A stretch of DNA of 64,000 nucleotides from Pseudomonas sp. B20(2017) (lineage in GTDB: Bacteria > Pseudomonadota > Gammaproteobacteria > Pseudomonadales > Pseudomonadaceae). This document shows, piece after piece, positions 55,649 to 64,000 of this stretch (within the stretch, counting starts at the first letter, position 1; each line of letters begins with the position of its first letter). The notes under the pieces are model-generated. The model was given only the letters and a program-made list of their open reading frames with translations, ran no database searches and had not been told where the DNA came from. The position numbers were made by a program, and so were the translations under genes. Where the stretch lies: the NCBI RefSeq assembly GCF_002113125.1, contig NZ_NEJP01000002.1:62001-126000 (forward strand), read 5' to 3'.

Positions 55649-56620
55649 TTACTGCTGCAGATCTACTGGCGTGCTGGAAACCATCGGTGCCGCCGTTCCC
55701 GGCGTGCCGATTTCGGTTGGCAGGCCATCTTCGGCCGCCACCACATCACGCACCACATCCCAATTCATGCGCAGGTTGTTGGTGATGTCTTCACGCTTGA
55801 GCATCGCGTTGATCACAGAGGTGTGCTTGTCGACCACCGACGGATTGCCCTTGTCGTCGATCGGCGTGTGCGCTTCCAGATAGATCTTGCCGCCACTGCG
55901 ACCGAACTTGTAAGCATCGTTGAGAATTCGTACCGAAGTCCCCACCGGCACCATGCTGGCCATTTCCAGCACGTTGTTGTTGAACATGCGGAAGCAGCCG
56001 TGGCTGGTGCGCATGCCGATGCCGAATTTCTTGTTCGAGCCGTGGATCAGGTAGCCCGGCGTGCCCAGAGTGAACTTGAATGGCCCCAGCGGGTTGTCCG
56101 GACCGGCCGGAACAACGTTCGGCAGCGGATCGCCGTCAGCGGCGTGTTCGGCCTTGATCGAAGCCGGCGGCGTCCAGGTCGGGTTCGGTGTTTTCGCGGT
56201 GATCGTGGTGTGGGCAATCGGCGAGCCCCAGCCTTCACGACCGATACCTAGCGGGAAGGTGTACACCACGTTCCGGCCTTTCGGGTAGTAGTAGAGCCGG
56301 TATTCGGCCAGGTTGATCACGATGCCTTCACGCGGGCCTGGCGGCAGAATGAAGCGGGTTGGCAGAACGATTTCGGTGCCGGCCCCCGGCAACCAGGCAT
56401 CGACGCCCGGGTTGGCCGCGACCATTTCCGAATAGCCCAGATCGTAGGTGGTGCCCAGATCGGCAAAGGTGTCTTCGTACTTGGCCTTGATCACCTGCAC
56501 CTGGCCGATGATGTCCTCACCGGGCGGTGGCAGGGGAAACTCCAGTGCGGCAACGGGGCCGGCCACACACAGGGCGGCAAGAGACAGGCAGCGGGTGACG
56601 GCAGGAAAACGCGGCAACAT
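55649..56620 (-). CDS. L,D-transpeptidase (ErfK/YbiS/YcfS type)
   Basis: A 323-residue periplasmic enzyme with signal peptide ('LSLAALCVAGPVAALE') and a LysM-like region at about 40-90 ('YDLGYSEMVAANPGVDAWLP'). The YkuD catalytic domain has 'GYLIHGSNKKFGIGMRTSHG' and 'SHGCFRM', with the nucleophile Cys near residue 213. Such enzymes attach Braun-type lipoproteins to meso-diaminopimelate of peptidoglycan. The neighbouring convergent oprI gene encodes the likely substrate. ATG 56620 chosen; a longer frame upstream lacks a signal-like start. Confidence 0.9.
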   Translation of the reverse strand: MLPRFPAVTRCLSLAALCVAGPVAALEFPLPPPGEDIIGQVQVIKAKYEDTFADLGTTYDLGYSEMVAANPGVDAWLPGAGTEIVLPTRFILPPGPREGIVINLAEYRLYYYPKGRNVVYTFPLGIGREGWGSPIAHTTITAKTPNPTWTPPASIKAEHAADGDPLPNVVPAGPDNPLGPFKFTLGTPGYLIHGSNKKFGIGMRTSHGCFRMFNNNVLEMASMVPVGTSVRILNDAYKFGRSGGKIYLEAHTPIDDKGNPSVVDKHTSVINAMLKREDITNNLRMNWDVVRDVVAAEDGLPTEIGTPGTAAPMVSSTPVDLQQ

Positions 56621-56771
56621 CCGGAGAATCCTTCGCAAGATCGACAAGGGTATAAGAGCGCGATTGTACACCGCGCCCAGGGAATTCGGGGAGATGCGCC
56701 GATGGGCTGGCATCACTCTTCATGATTGAAGCGGCTGCCCGGCCAAACTGCATTCAAAAGAATGGTTGCGC

Positions 56772-57065
56772 TTAGAGCTCGAAACGCAACTCAGGCCAGA
56801 TCGGCGAGGTGCCGCGTTTCTGCGATTCCAGAATCGCCCGACACAGCGAACACAGGCGTTGATCCTGGAACACCCGGCGATCCACGCTCGACCAGCGCGG
56901 TTGCGCCGGCAGAAGGCTGCCGCACAGGGTACGGTCTGCCGAGCCACCGAGCTCCAGTTGACGGGTCACCAGATGCACCCGCACTTCCTGGCAGGCGAAC
57001 AGATCCAGCTGTTCGTCAGGCTCGATCAGTTGGTAGGCAAACAGGGACCAGGCAGGACGCGGCAT
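56772..57065 (-). CDS. Conserved small protein with CxxC
   Basis: A 97-residue protein of unknown function. It starts 'MPRPAWSLFAYQLIEPDEQL' and contains 'LFACQEVRVHLVTRQLELGG', 'RTLCGSLLPAQPRW' and a C-terminal 'DQRLCSLCRAILESQKRG'. Four cysteines, two as CxxC, suggest metal or disulfide binding. GGAG precedes the ATG. It is on the same strand as, and upstream of, the L,D-transpeptidase gene but about 150 bases away. Confidence 0.75.
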   Translation of the reverse strand: MPRPAWSLFAYQLIEPDEQLDLFACQEVRVHLVTRQLELGGSADRTLCGSLLPAQPRWSSVDRRVFQDQRLCSLCRAILESQKRGTSPIWPELRFEL

Positions 57066-57122
57066 CGGGGGCTCCAAATAAGGGGGCGCCACATTAGCCG
57101 AAAGCCTGCCGCTAGAAAAGCC

Positions 57123-57728
57123 TCATAGCAGCGGTTTTAGCGTCGGCCAGACATTTTCCAGCAACTTGCCCTGAGCCCCGGCTGCCGGGTGCAGACCGTC
57201 GGCCTGCATCAGGTCCGGATGCCCGCCCACGCCGTCGAGGAAAAATGGCACCAGCGGGATTTTTTTCTCCTCGGCGAGTTTGCCGTAAACCTCGGCAAAG
57301 GCATCGGTGTAGCGCTTGCCGTAGTTGGGCGGCAATTGCATGCCGAGCAACAGCACCTTGGCACCGCTCTGCCGGGAGCTGTCGATCATCGAAGCAAGAT
57401 TTTGTTGCAATTGCGTGGGCGGCATTCCGCGCAGGCCATCGTTGCCGCCCAATTCGAGGATCACCAGTTCCGGTTTGTGCTCTGCAAGCAGCGCAGGCAG
57501 CCGCGCCTGGCCTCCGGCACTGGTGTCGCCACTGATGGACGCATTGACCACTTTGTCGTCAAACCCTTCGGTCTTGAGCCGCTGTTCGAGCAACGACACC
57601 CACCCCAGCCGGGTATCCAGTCCGAAACCGGCGCTGATACTATCGCCAACGATCAGGACTGTACCCGCCGCTGCGTTCTGGGCCATGCACATCAAGGCCA
57701 GGCCAGCACTCAAAAACCACACACGCAT
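57123..57728 (-). CDS. tesA: Periplasmic GDSL esterase/thioesterase I TesA (arylesterase)
   Basis: A 201-residue SGNH hydrolase with a signal peptide ('MRVWFLSAGLALMCMAQNAAAG'; key part LALMCMAQNAAAG). Block I 'VLIVGDSISAGFGLD' holds the catalytic Ser, then 'NASISGDTSAGGQARL', 'LELGGNDGLRGMPPTQ', and 'MQADGLHPAAGAQ' with Asp and His. TesA acts on acyl thioesters, esters and lysophospholipids. ATG 57728 has GGAG 7 bases upstream. Its start codon lies only 10 bases from the divergent ybbA start. Confidence 0.93.
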   Translation of the reverse strand: MRVWFLSAGLALMCMAQNAAAGTVLIVGDSISAGFGLDTRLGWVSLLEQRLKTEGFDDKVVNASISGDTSAGGQARLPALLAEHKPELVILELGGNDGLRGMPPTQLQQNLASMIDSSRQSGAKVLLLGMQLPPNYGKRYTDAFAEVYGKLAEEKKIPLVPFFLDGVGGHPDLMQADGLHPAAGAQGKLLENVWPTLKPLL

Positions 57729-57738
57729 CGGATTCTCC

Positions 57739-58422
57739 ATGGGCGCAAGCATTCTCACCGCGAAGAACCTTAGCAAAGTGGTTCCCAGCGCGGAAGGTGA
57801 ACTGACCATCCTGCACGAACTCAGCCTGGAACTGAACAAGGGCGACAGCCTGGCCATCGTCGGCGCCTCCGGTTCCGGCAAGTCCACCCTGCTCGGCCTG
57901 CTCGCCGGCCTTGATCTGCCAAGCAGCGGCGAAGTAACCCTCGCCGGGCAAGGCCTGAGCAATCTCGATGAAGACCAGCGCGCACGCATTCGGGCCGAAC
58001 ACGTGGGCTTCGTCTTTCAATCGTTCCAATTGCTCGACAGCCTCAACGCGCTGGAAAACGTCATGCTGCCGCTGGAGCTCGACGGCCGCAAAGACGCTCG
58101 AAGCCGCGCCACCGAACTGCTGCAACGGGTCGGCCTCGGCCAGCGCCTGACTCACTCGCCGCGCCAGCTCTCCGGTGGCGAACAACAGCGCGTCGCGATT
58201 GCCCGGGCCTTCGCCGCCGAGCCGGACGTGCTGTTCGCCGACGAACCCACCGGCAATCTCGACAGCCACACCGGCGAGCGCATCAGCGACTTGCTGTTCG
58301 AATTGAACAAGGAACGCGGCACCACCCTGGTGCTGGTGACCCACGACGAACGCCTGGCCCATCGTTGCCGGCGCCTGATCCGTCTTGAAGCCGGCCTGTT
58401 GGTCGCCCCTCTGGAGCCTTGA
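57739..58422 (+). CDS. ybbA: ABC transporter ATP-binding protein YbbA
   Basis: A 227-residue ATPase of the LolD/MacB-like group. Walker A 'VGASGSGKSTLLGLLAG' is at residues 41-57, the Q-loop is 'VGFVFQSFQLLDSLNALENV', the signature is 'LSGGEQQRVAIARAFA' near 143, Walker B is 'VLFADEPTGNLD', and the switch His is in 'LVTHDERLA'. It is coupled to the FtsX-type permease gene by overlapping stop/start (TGATG). The pairing tesA-ybbA-ybbP is the same as in E. coli, where the exporter's substrate is not firmly known. Confidence 0.93.
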   Translation: MGASILTAKNLSKVVPSAEGELTILHELSLELNKGDSLAIVGASGSGKSTLLGLLAGLDLPSSGEVTLAGQGLSNLDEDQRARIRAEHVGFVFQSFQLLDSLNALENVMLPLELDGRKDARSRATELLQRVGLGQRLTHSPRQLSGGEQQRVAIARAFAAEPDVLFADEPTGNLDSHTGERISDLLFELNKERGTTLVLVTHDERLAHRCRRLIRLEAGLLVAPLEP

Positions 58423-60926
58423 TGGCACGTCTGCCGCTGTTGCGTCTGTTCAGTCTCGCCCTGCGCCAACTGATGCGCGATGCCCGCGCCGGTGAACTGC
58501 GGGTGCTGTTTTTCGCCCTGGTAGTGGCGGTGGCGGCGAGTACCGCGATCGGCTATTTCGGCGCCCGCCTCAACGGCGCGATGATGCTGCGCGCCACTGA
58601 GTTTCTCGGCGCGGATCTGGTTCTGGAAGGCAGTTCCCCTGCACGAGAGGAACAGATCAGGAGCGGCACAGAGCTGCGCCTCGATCATGCGCAGATTGTC
58701 GAATTTTCCAGCGTCATCGCCACGGACAACGGTATTCAACTGTCGAGCATCAAGGCCGTCGACCGCGCCTATCCGCTGCGCGGCGAACTGAAAAGCGCCT
58801 CCGCCCCTTACGCGACAGAGGAAGCCGGAGGCGAGCCACAGCCCGGTGAAGCCTGGGTCGAGGCGCGCCTGCTGACAGCGCTGGACCTGAAAATCGGCGA
58901 CAGCATCGATGTCGGCATGAAGACATTGAAACTGACGCGAGTACTGACTTACGAACCGGATCGCGCCGGTAACTTCTACAGCCTGACGCCACGGGTGCTG
59001 ATCAACCTCGACGACCTCGCCGCGACCGGCGTGGTGCAACCTGGCAGCCGGGTGAGCTACCGCGAACTGTGGCGCGGTGAGCCGCAGGCGCTGGAAACCT
59101 ATCGCCAACTGATCAAACCGGGCCTTGCCGCCAACCAGCGGATTCAGGATGCCCGCGACGGCAACCGGCAGATCGGCGGTGCACTGGGCAAGGCCGAACG
59201 CTATCTGAACATGGCCAGTCTGGTCGCCGTTCTTCTGGCCGGTGTCGCGGTGGCGCTGTCGGCCAACCGTTTCGCCAGCCGGCGTTTCGATGCCAGCGCC
59301 CTGCTCCGCTGCCTGGGTCTGTCGCGCCGGGAAACCCTGGTGCTGTTCAGTCTGCAACTGACCGTGCTTGGCCTGCTCGCCAGCCTCAGCGGCGCCCTGC
59401 TCGGCTGGCTCGCGCAATTGGGATTGTTCGCGCTGCTGCATGATCTGCTGCCGACCGACGTTCCGCCGGGCGGCTTGCTGCCGGCGCTGGCCGGAATCGG
59501 CACCGGACTGGTGGCACTGGCCGGTTTCGCCCTGCCACCGCTCGCCGCACTGGGACGCGTGCCGCCATTGCGGGTATTGCGCCGGGACATGCTGCCGATT
59601 CCATCGAGCACCTGGATGGTCTACGGCGCGGCACTCGGCGCGCTCGGGTTGATCATGTGGCGCCTGAGCCTCGACCTGCTGCTGACGTTCGCCCTGCTCG
59701 GCGGCGGAGTGGTCGCTGCGCTGGTGCTCGGTGGCTTGCTGCTGTTGCTGTTGCAAAGCCTGCGTCGCCTGCTCGCACGCGCGTCCCTGCCGTGGCGTCT
59801 CGGGTTGGGTCAGTTGTTGCGCCATCCTTTGGCGGCCGCCGGCCAGTCATTGGCCTTCGGGCTGATCCTGCTGTCCATGGCGTTGATCGCCCTACTGCGC
59901 GGCGAACTGCTCGACACCTGGCAAAACCAGTTGCCGAAAAACGCACCTAACTATTTCGCCCTGAACATCCTGCCGGCGGACAAACAGGCCTTCACCGATC
60001 ACCTGATCAATGTCTCGGCCCAGGCCGCGCCGTTGTACCCGGTGGTGCCGGGGCGGCTGATCAGCATCAATGGCGAAGCGGTGCAGCAGATTGTCAGCAA
60101 GGATTCGGCCGGCGACCGCGCGATCCAGCGCGACCTGAGCCTGACCTGGGCGGCGGATCTGCCGGCGGGCAACAAGATCACCGCCGGTTCGTGGTGGACC
60201 GGCCAACCTTCGGATGACGTTCCGGGCGTATCGGTGGAAGGCAAGGTGGCCGAAAGCCTCAAGCTCAAACTGGGCGATCACATGGTGTTCAGCGTGGGCG
60301 GGGTCAATCGCGAAGCGAAGGTCACCAGCCTGCGGGAGATCAACTGGGACAACTTCCAGCCGAACTTCTTCATGATCTTCCAGCCAGGCACCCTGAAGGA
60401 TCTGCCAGCGACTTACCTGACCAGCTTCTATCTGGCACCCGGTCACGATCAGCAGATTGTCGAGCTGTCGCGAGCGTTCCCGGCGGTGACCATCCTGCAG
60501 GTCGAAGCCTTGCTCGAACAGCTGCGCAGCATCCTCGCCCAGGTCACCCTGGCGGTGGAGTATGTGTTGTTGTTTGTATTGGCGGCGGGGATGGCGGTGC
60601 TGTTTTCCGGGTTGCAGGCAACGTTGGATGAACGCATTCGCCAGGGCGCGTTGTTGCGTGCGCTGGGTGCCGAGCGGCAGTTGCTGATCAAGGCGCGACG
60701 GATCGAGTTCGGCTTGCTCGGCGCGGTCAGCGGATTGCTCGCGGCGATCGGTTCGGAAGTGGTGAGTCTGGTGCTGTATCGCTTCGCCTTCGACCTGCCG
60801 TGGCATCCCCATCCGTGGTTGATGCTGTTGCCGTTGATCGGCGCGGCGCTGATTGGTGGCGCCGGAGTGTTCGGCACGCGGCGTGCGCTCAACGCCAGCC
60901 CGCTGACAGTGTTGCGCGAGGGTTGA
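58422..60926 (+). CDS. ybbP: ABC transporter permease YbbP (double FtsX)
   Basis: An 834-residue inner membrane protein with two FtsX/MacB permease units. TM1 at about 28-48, a large periplasmic part (50-255), three helices at 260-375 ('[20 protein letters not shown]'), four helices in the middle (395-510), a second periplasmic part (520-690) and a final three-helix set ('[20 protein letters not shown]'). It works with YbbA as a type VII ABC exporter or mechanotransmitter for lipids or lipoprotein-like substrates. GGAG lies within the end of ybbA, and the start overlaps its stop. Confidence 0.92.
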   Translation: MARLPLLRLFSLALRQLMRDARAGELRVLFFALVVAVAASTAIGYFGARLNGAMMLRATEFLGADLVLEGSSPAREEQIRSGTELRLDHAQIVEFSSVIATDNGIQLSSIKAVDRAYPLRGELKSASAPYATEEAGGEPQPGEAWVEARLLTALDLKIGDSIDVGMKTLKLTRVLTYEPDRAGNFYSLTPRVLINLDDLAATGVVQPGSRVSYRELWRGEPQALETYRQLIKPGLAANQRIQDARDGNRQIGGALGKAERYLNMASLVAVLLAGVAVALSANRFASRRFDASALLRCLGLSRRETLVLFSLQLTVLGLLASLSGALLGWLAQLGLFALLHDLLPTDVPPGGLLPALAGIGTGLVALAGFALPPLAALGRVPPLRVLRRDMLPIPSSTWMVYGAALGALGLIMWRLSLDLLLTFALLGGGVVAALVLGGLLLLLLQSLRRLLARASLPWRLGLGQLLRHPLAAAGQSLAFGLILLSMALIALLRGELLDTWQNQLPKNAPNYFALNILPADKQAFTDHLINVSAQAAPLYPVVPGRLISINGEAVQQIVSKDSAGDRAIQRDLSLTWAADLPAGNKITAGSWWTGQPSDDVPGVSVEGKVAESLKLKLGDHMVFSVGGVNREAKVTSLREINWDNFQPNFFMIFQPGTLKDLPATYLTSFYLAPGHDQQIVELSRAFPAVTILQVEALLEQLRSILAQVTLAVEYVLLFVLAAGMAVLFSGLQATLDERIRQGALLRALGAERQLLIKARRIEFGLLGAVSGLLAAIGSEVVSLVLYRFAFDLPWHPHPWLMLLPLIGAALIGGAGVFGTRRALNASPLTVLREG

Positions 60927-60960
60927 TAGACTCCAGCGATCTCCATCAAAAGAAGTTGCC

Positions 60961-61458
60961 ATGAGCCGTTATCGCCCTCCCCGCACCGCCGGCACCGCGC
61001 TGATCACCCCCGAGGGTGAAGCGCGGATGCGCGCCGAATTCCATGAGCTGTGGCATGTGCGCCGTCCGCAGGTGACGCAATCGGTCAGCGAGGCGGCGGC
61101 TCAGGGTGATCGTTCGGAAAATGCCGAGTACACCTACGGCAAGAAGATGCTGCGCGAGATCGACAGTCGCGTGCGCTTTCTCACCAAACGCCTTGAAGCG
61201 TTGAAAGTGGTCAGCGAAAAACCGAGTGATCCGAACAAGGTCTACTTCGGCGCGTGGGTGACCATCGAAGACGAGGACGGCAAACAGTCGCGCTATCGCA
61301 TCGTCGGCCCGGACGAACTGGACCTGAAACTCGGCCTGATCAGCATCGACTCACCGCTGGCCCGCGCCCTGGTCGGCAAGGCGCTGGATGCTGAAGTGCG
61401 GGTCCAGACGCCGACCGGCGAACAGTTCGTCTACATCGTGGCGATCGAATATCCCTGA
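60961..61458 (+). CDS. greB: Transcript cleavage factor GreB
   Basis: A 165-residue Gre factor that rescues backtracked RNA polymerase. The coiled-coil tip '[20 protein letters not shown]' carries the acidic residues needed for cleavage, and '[11 protein letters not shown]'-type and '[20 protein letters not shown]' segments identify GreB. It lies 34 bases after ybbP in the same direction and could be co-transcribed. It is convergent with the next gene, leaving only three bases between stops. Confidence 0.94.
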   Translation: MSRYRPPRTAGTALITPEGEARMRAEFHELWHVRRPQVTQSVSEAAAQGDRSENAEYTYGKKMLREIDSRVRFLTKRLEALKVVSEKPSDPNKVYFGAWVTIEDEDGKQSRYRIVGPDELDLKLGLISIDSPLARALVGKALDAEVRVQTPTGEQFVYIVAIEYP

Positions 61459-61461
61459 CGC

Positions 61462-61770
61462 TCAGCGCCGGGTGATCAGGCCCTGGCGTGCGACGCGGGT
61501 CAGTTGACGAATCATTTCCGGCGCCTCTTCAAGGCTCGGGGCCTGAATGACGGCCAGATCGAAACTGTCATTGGCAAAACGCGTCAGCGACTCACCGTCT
61601 TCAACGAACTGAATCAGGAATGCGGCAGGACCACCGCTGCGACGTGGCCAGCCATCGAGATAACGCAACAGCGTCGGCTGATGTTTGCCGCCAAGCAGGA
61701 TTTTCGGATTGCGCTGGGTGATGTGTGCCGTGATCGGCGCGGGACGTGCTGGAGGGCGTAGTGCATTCAT
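61462..61770 (-). CDS. Small conserved protein of unknown function
   Basis: A 102-residue soluble protein. After a proline-rich start ('MNALRPPARPAPITAHITQR') it shows 'GKHQPTLLRYLDGWPRRSGG', 'AAFLIQFVEDGESLTRFAND' and 'SFDLAVIQAPSLEEAPEMIR', a plausible small alpha/beta fold. No catalytic motif is visible. The ATG at 61770 is preferred over one seven codons upstream. Its stop is three bases from the greB stop. Confidence 0.65.
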   Translation of the reverse strand: MNALRPPARPAPITAHITQRNPKILLGGKHQPTLLRYLDGWPRRSGGPAAFLIQFVEDGESLTRFANDSFDLAVIQAPSLEEAPEMIRQLTRVARQGLITRR

Positions 61771-61975
61771 CGTGTCGTGTCTCTGCCTCAAAAGTCTGCA
61801 TGGCAGGTGAGAGGCAACACCGAACCAGCGCTTTAGCGGTATTTCGAAGCCCTGTTCCGGCTTCTGACGGCAACTGAAGAATAGTCACCTGGCGCCCCGC
61901 AAGTAGCTGTTTAAATCGGCGCATGAGCGGCATCCTAGAGAACGTGACCGGCCAGTGTCAAGAATCAGCCGCAAC

Positions 61976-62004
61976 AAAAAAGGCCCGCAGAATGCGGGCC
62001 TTTT
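61976..62004 (-). terminator. Rho-independent terminator of the DoxX gene
   Basis: AAAGGCCCGCA and TGCGGGCCTTT form an 11-pair stem with a 3-base loop; on the minus strand it is followed by a U-run. It lies 17 bases after the DoxX stop codon. Confidence 0.92.
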
Positions 62005-62020
62005 GCTTGAGCCAGAGCGT

Positions 62021-62455
62021 TCAACCGGCGATGGCGCGGTCCACCGAGAGCTTGCCGGCGCCTTCGATCAGTACCGCGAGGCTGCCACCGAGCAGAGCCA
62101 GGGCGAACTCGTAACCATTGTTGGCCATGAACAGACCGTTGCTGATGTGCACAGTGAAAATGGCCACCAGCGACAGGAAGGTCAGCCCCAGTGCCGCCGG
62201 ACGAACCAGCAAGCCGATGATCAATGCCAGGCCTGCGAAGAACTCGGTGCCGCCGGCCAGGGTAGCCATCAAGTAACCGGGGGTCAGGCCGATGCTTTCC
62301 ATGTACTGCGCGGTGCCTGCCAGACCGTAGCCACCGAAGAGGCCGAAGAGTTTCTGCGAACCGTGGGCGGCGAAGATCACACCGACGGCAATGCGCAGAA
62401 TGGTCAGACCGTAGCCGGCGCGGGTGAATAGGACCTTGTTGATCAGAGAGCTCAT
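62021..62455 (-). CDS. DoxX-family membrane protein
   Basis: A 144-residue protein with four transmembrane helices. The DoxX features are 'ILRIAVGVIFAAHGSQKLFG' near residue 19, 'GLTPGYLMATLAGGTEFFAG' near 56, 'ALGLTFLSLVAIFTVH' and 'NGYEFALALLGGSLAVLIEG'. Bacterial DoxX proteins are linked with redox or quinone-related stress responses, but the reaction is unclear. The gene stands alone with its own terminator. Confidence 0.9.
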   Translation of the reverse strand: MSSLINKVLFTRAGYGLTILRIAVGVIFAAHGSQKLFGLFGGYGLAGTAQYMESIGLTPGYLMATLAGGTEFFAGLALIIGLLVRPAALGLTFLSLVAIFTVHISNGLFMANNGYEFALALLGGSLAVLIEGAGKLSVDRAIAG

Positions 62456-62562
62456 GTTGCGTTTCCTTGTGGTCAGAAGTGCTTGTTGGTTGGCCGCTAT
62501 ATTAATCAGTTAATTTCATGTTAAAAGCGCAAAAAATCCGCCATAACAATCAACTTATTAGA

Positions 62563-63984
62563 TCATTTGCGTGAGACCACTTTTTGCCCTGCGGGCTCCA
62601 ACGACTCCCGCTCCCGGTCGAACGCCAAGTAATACTTGTTCACGCTATTAACATAGCTGACGGCTCCCATTCCCACCTGCTCCATGGCGATGCGCTCGAC
62701 CTGGAAGAACCATTGGTTGGGATTCAGGCCGCGACGCCGCGCTTCTGCACGCATGCCTTGCACCCGCTCCGGGCCGATGTTGTAGGCAGCCAGAGTGAAC
62801 GCCATCCGCTCGCGCTCGTTGAGCTTGGGGCTGTTGAAGAACTTGCGACGGATCATCGCCAGGTACTTGGCCCCGGCCTGCACATTCGCATCGAGATTCT
62901 GGATATTGTTCACACCGACCCGCTGCGCGGCGGACGGCGTGATCTGCATCAGCCCGGTCGGGCCGCTGCCGCTTCGCGCGTTGGGCTGTAGCGCCGACTC
63001 CTTGAAGGCCAGCGCTGCCAGGTTGAGCCAGTCCATGTTTTGCGCTTCGGCGTGCTTCTGCAGGGTCGGGCGCAGTTTTTCCAGGCGCTGGCGATCGGCC
63101 TTGGCCAACGGATAGTGCACTTGATAGAGACGGCGGTAGATCCGCAGGAAGGCCGCATCTTCGTTCGCCGGCTTCTTATAGCCGGTCAGGAAACGGTCGA
63201 TGCTCGCCCGCAACATTGATGCGTCACGCCGCACGAACCAGTATTCCTCGCCCGGCTCGCTGATTATCACCTGACGATCAAAACGCAGCTTGGGCAGGAT
63301 CTTGCCCCAACGCTCGGCAATCGGTTGCTCGACGATGGTCAGGTGAAAGATACCGCCTTGGACCATTTCCAGCACATCTTCGACCGCCAGCGTCGGATCG
63401 ACCCATTCGATCTTGATCGGCGCCAGTTTGTGTAGCGCCAGCTTCTGGTTGAGCTGACTCACCGCCTCCCCTGCCGCACTGCCGGTGGGCAATGCCAGGG
63501 TTTTGCCGGCCAGTTGTTCGACCTTGGTGTAGCGCTTCTCGCCCTTGATGCCGACCAACACCAGCGGCACGTTGCTGGCAATCGGCTCGCTGCTGGCGAC
63601 CGCGTAGCCCGGTTGCAACTCGAGCAGTTCGCCGGGCGCAACAAGATCGCCCTCGCCGCGCTGCAGCGCGCCGAGCAGTTGATCCTTGGCTTTGGGGATG
63701 ATCTTGAGGGTGATTTCCTGGCCGTCGCGGGCGTGACCATTGAGGTATTGCTCGAAAGCGCGCAGGCGGTGGTATTCGATGCCGATGGCCTGGCCCTGGA
63801 CTTCGCCGGAACTGTTGCGGCTCTGGTTGACCAGCACCCGCAACACGCGACTGCTGCGAATTTCGGTCAGGTCGCGGACCTTGGCGGCCGGCACGGCTTG
63901 CAACGGCCCGGGCAGGCGCGCGACCGCCGTCATCGGCAGCAGCAACGAACCACACAGCAGGAACAAAACCGAGGGACGAACCAT
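62563..63984 (-). CDS. Membrane-bound lytic transglycosylase MltF-type
   Basis: A 473-residue periplasmic enzyme that cleaves peptidoglycan to anhydromuropeptides. A signal peptide (1-22) is followed by an SBP_bac_3-type regulatory domain (about 45-275, 'RVLRVLVNQSRNSSGEVQGQ') and a family 1 (Slt-type) catalytic domain (300-450). The catalytic Glu is in 'LAALAFKESALQPNARSGSG', with 'PTGLMQITPSAAQRVGV' and 'LAAYNIGPERVQ'. The signal peptide has no lipobox Cys in place. In position and type it resembles MltF2 (PA2865) of P. aeruginosa. The whole gene is inside the window, but its promoter is at the right edge. Confidence 0.92.
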   Translation of the reverse strand: MVRPSVLFLLCGSLLLPMTAVARLPGPLQAVPAAKVRDLTEIRSSRVLRVLVNQSRNSSGEVQGQAIGIEYHRLRAFEQYLNGHARDGQEITLKIIPKAKDQLLGALQRGEGDLVAPGELLELQPGYAVASSEPIASNVPLVLVGIKGEKRYTKVEQLAGKTLALPTGSAAGEAVSQLNQKLALHKLAPIKIEWVDPTLAVEDVLEMVQGGIFHLTIVEQPIAERWGKILPKLRFDRQVIISEPGEEYWFVRRDASMLRASIDRFLTGYKKPANEDAAFLRIYRRLYQVHYPLAKADRQRLEKLRPTLQKHAEAQNMDWLNLAALAFKESALQPNARSGSGPTGLMQITPSAAQRVGVNNIQNLDANVQAGAKYLAMIRRKFFNSPKLNERERMAFTLAAYNIGPERVQGMRAEARRRGLNPNQWFFQVERIAMEQVGMGAVSYVNSVNKYYLAFDRERESLEPAGQKVVSRK

Positions 63985-64000
63985 CCACTCTCCGGAAAGA

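Noticed and set aside
58152..59825. Long minus-strand frame opposite ybbA/ybbP
   Set aside because: Gln/Ala-rich shadow of the permease frame with no domain.

Overview
The window is chromosomal DNA of a Pseudomonas, most likely of the P. fluorescens group. The evidence is the oprI lipoprotein, EF-P with an R32 site next to its rhamnosyltransferase gene earP, the ospR-gpx-msrB and ohrR-ohr cassettes, cysB, two DAHP synthases, and inverted REP pairs with the GTGGGAGC core typical of fluorescent pseudomonads. GC is high and even. No insertion sequence, prophage, CRISPR array, rRNA or tRNA is visible. About 67 genes are supported.

Left part (1-16.7 kb): a partial cheV with a clear FliA promoter, a small helical protein, a NarX/NarL-type two-component pair, the lipid kinase YegS, molybdenum cofactor genes (moeA, moaB, mobA), a YgdI/R-type lipoprotein, an RluA-type pseudouridine synthase, a small gene behind a perfect LexA box, a glutaredoxin-like protein, a CPA2 antiporter, an ammonium transporter, a DUF883/YqjE/YqjK-type stress operon, a soluble EAL protein and a dGTPase.

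Signalling block (16.9-28.1 kb): a Roc/Bvg-type response regulator, an unorthodox hybrid kinase with two periplasmic solute-binding domains, and a membrane HD-GYP protein, all on the same strand. A free-methionine-sulfoxide reductase and a DUF815 ATPase read the other way, followed by a SagS-type hybrid kinase.

Middle (28.1-47.6 kb): the order sagS, ospR, gpx, msrB, alaA-like, htpX, tpm, deaD, crotonase, spermidine synthase-like, class II DAHP synthase, ycaQ, LysR, TSUP, LysR, ohrR, ohr, esterase, efp, earP follows, as I remember it, PA2824-PA2852 of P. aeruginosa PAO1. Two peroxide-sensing MarR regulators (OspR, OhrR) have recognisable operator candidates.

Right part (47.7-64 kb): a block with cysB, a universal stress protein, 5'-nucleotidase, PanE-like reductase, thioredoxin, PilZ protein and class I DAHP synthase (PAO1 counterparts near PA1750-PA1754 by memory) lies between earP and oprI. 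Then come oprI, an L,D-transpeptidase, divergent tesA/ybbA-ybbP, greB, a DoxX protein and an MltF-type lytic transglycosylase.

Themes: cyclic-di-GMP turnover and sensing (two candidate phosphodiesterases, a PilZ protein, SagS) and repair of oxidative damage (Gpx, MsrB, free-Met-sulfoxide reductase, Ohr, thioredoxin and glutaredoxin folds). The most notable candidate findings are the Roc-like operon with an HD-GYP partner, a hairpin that would sequester the deaD start codon, and the LexA box before a gene of unknown function.
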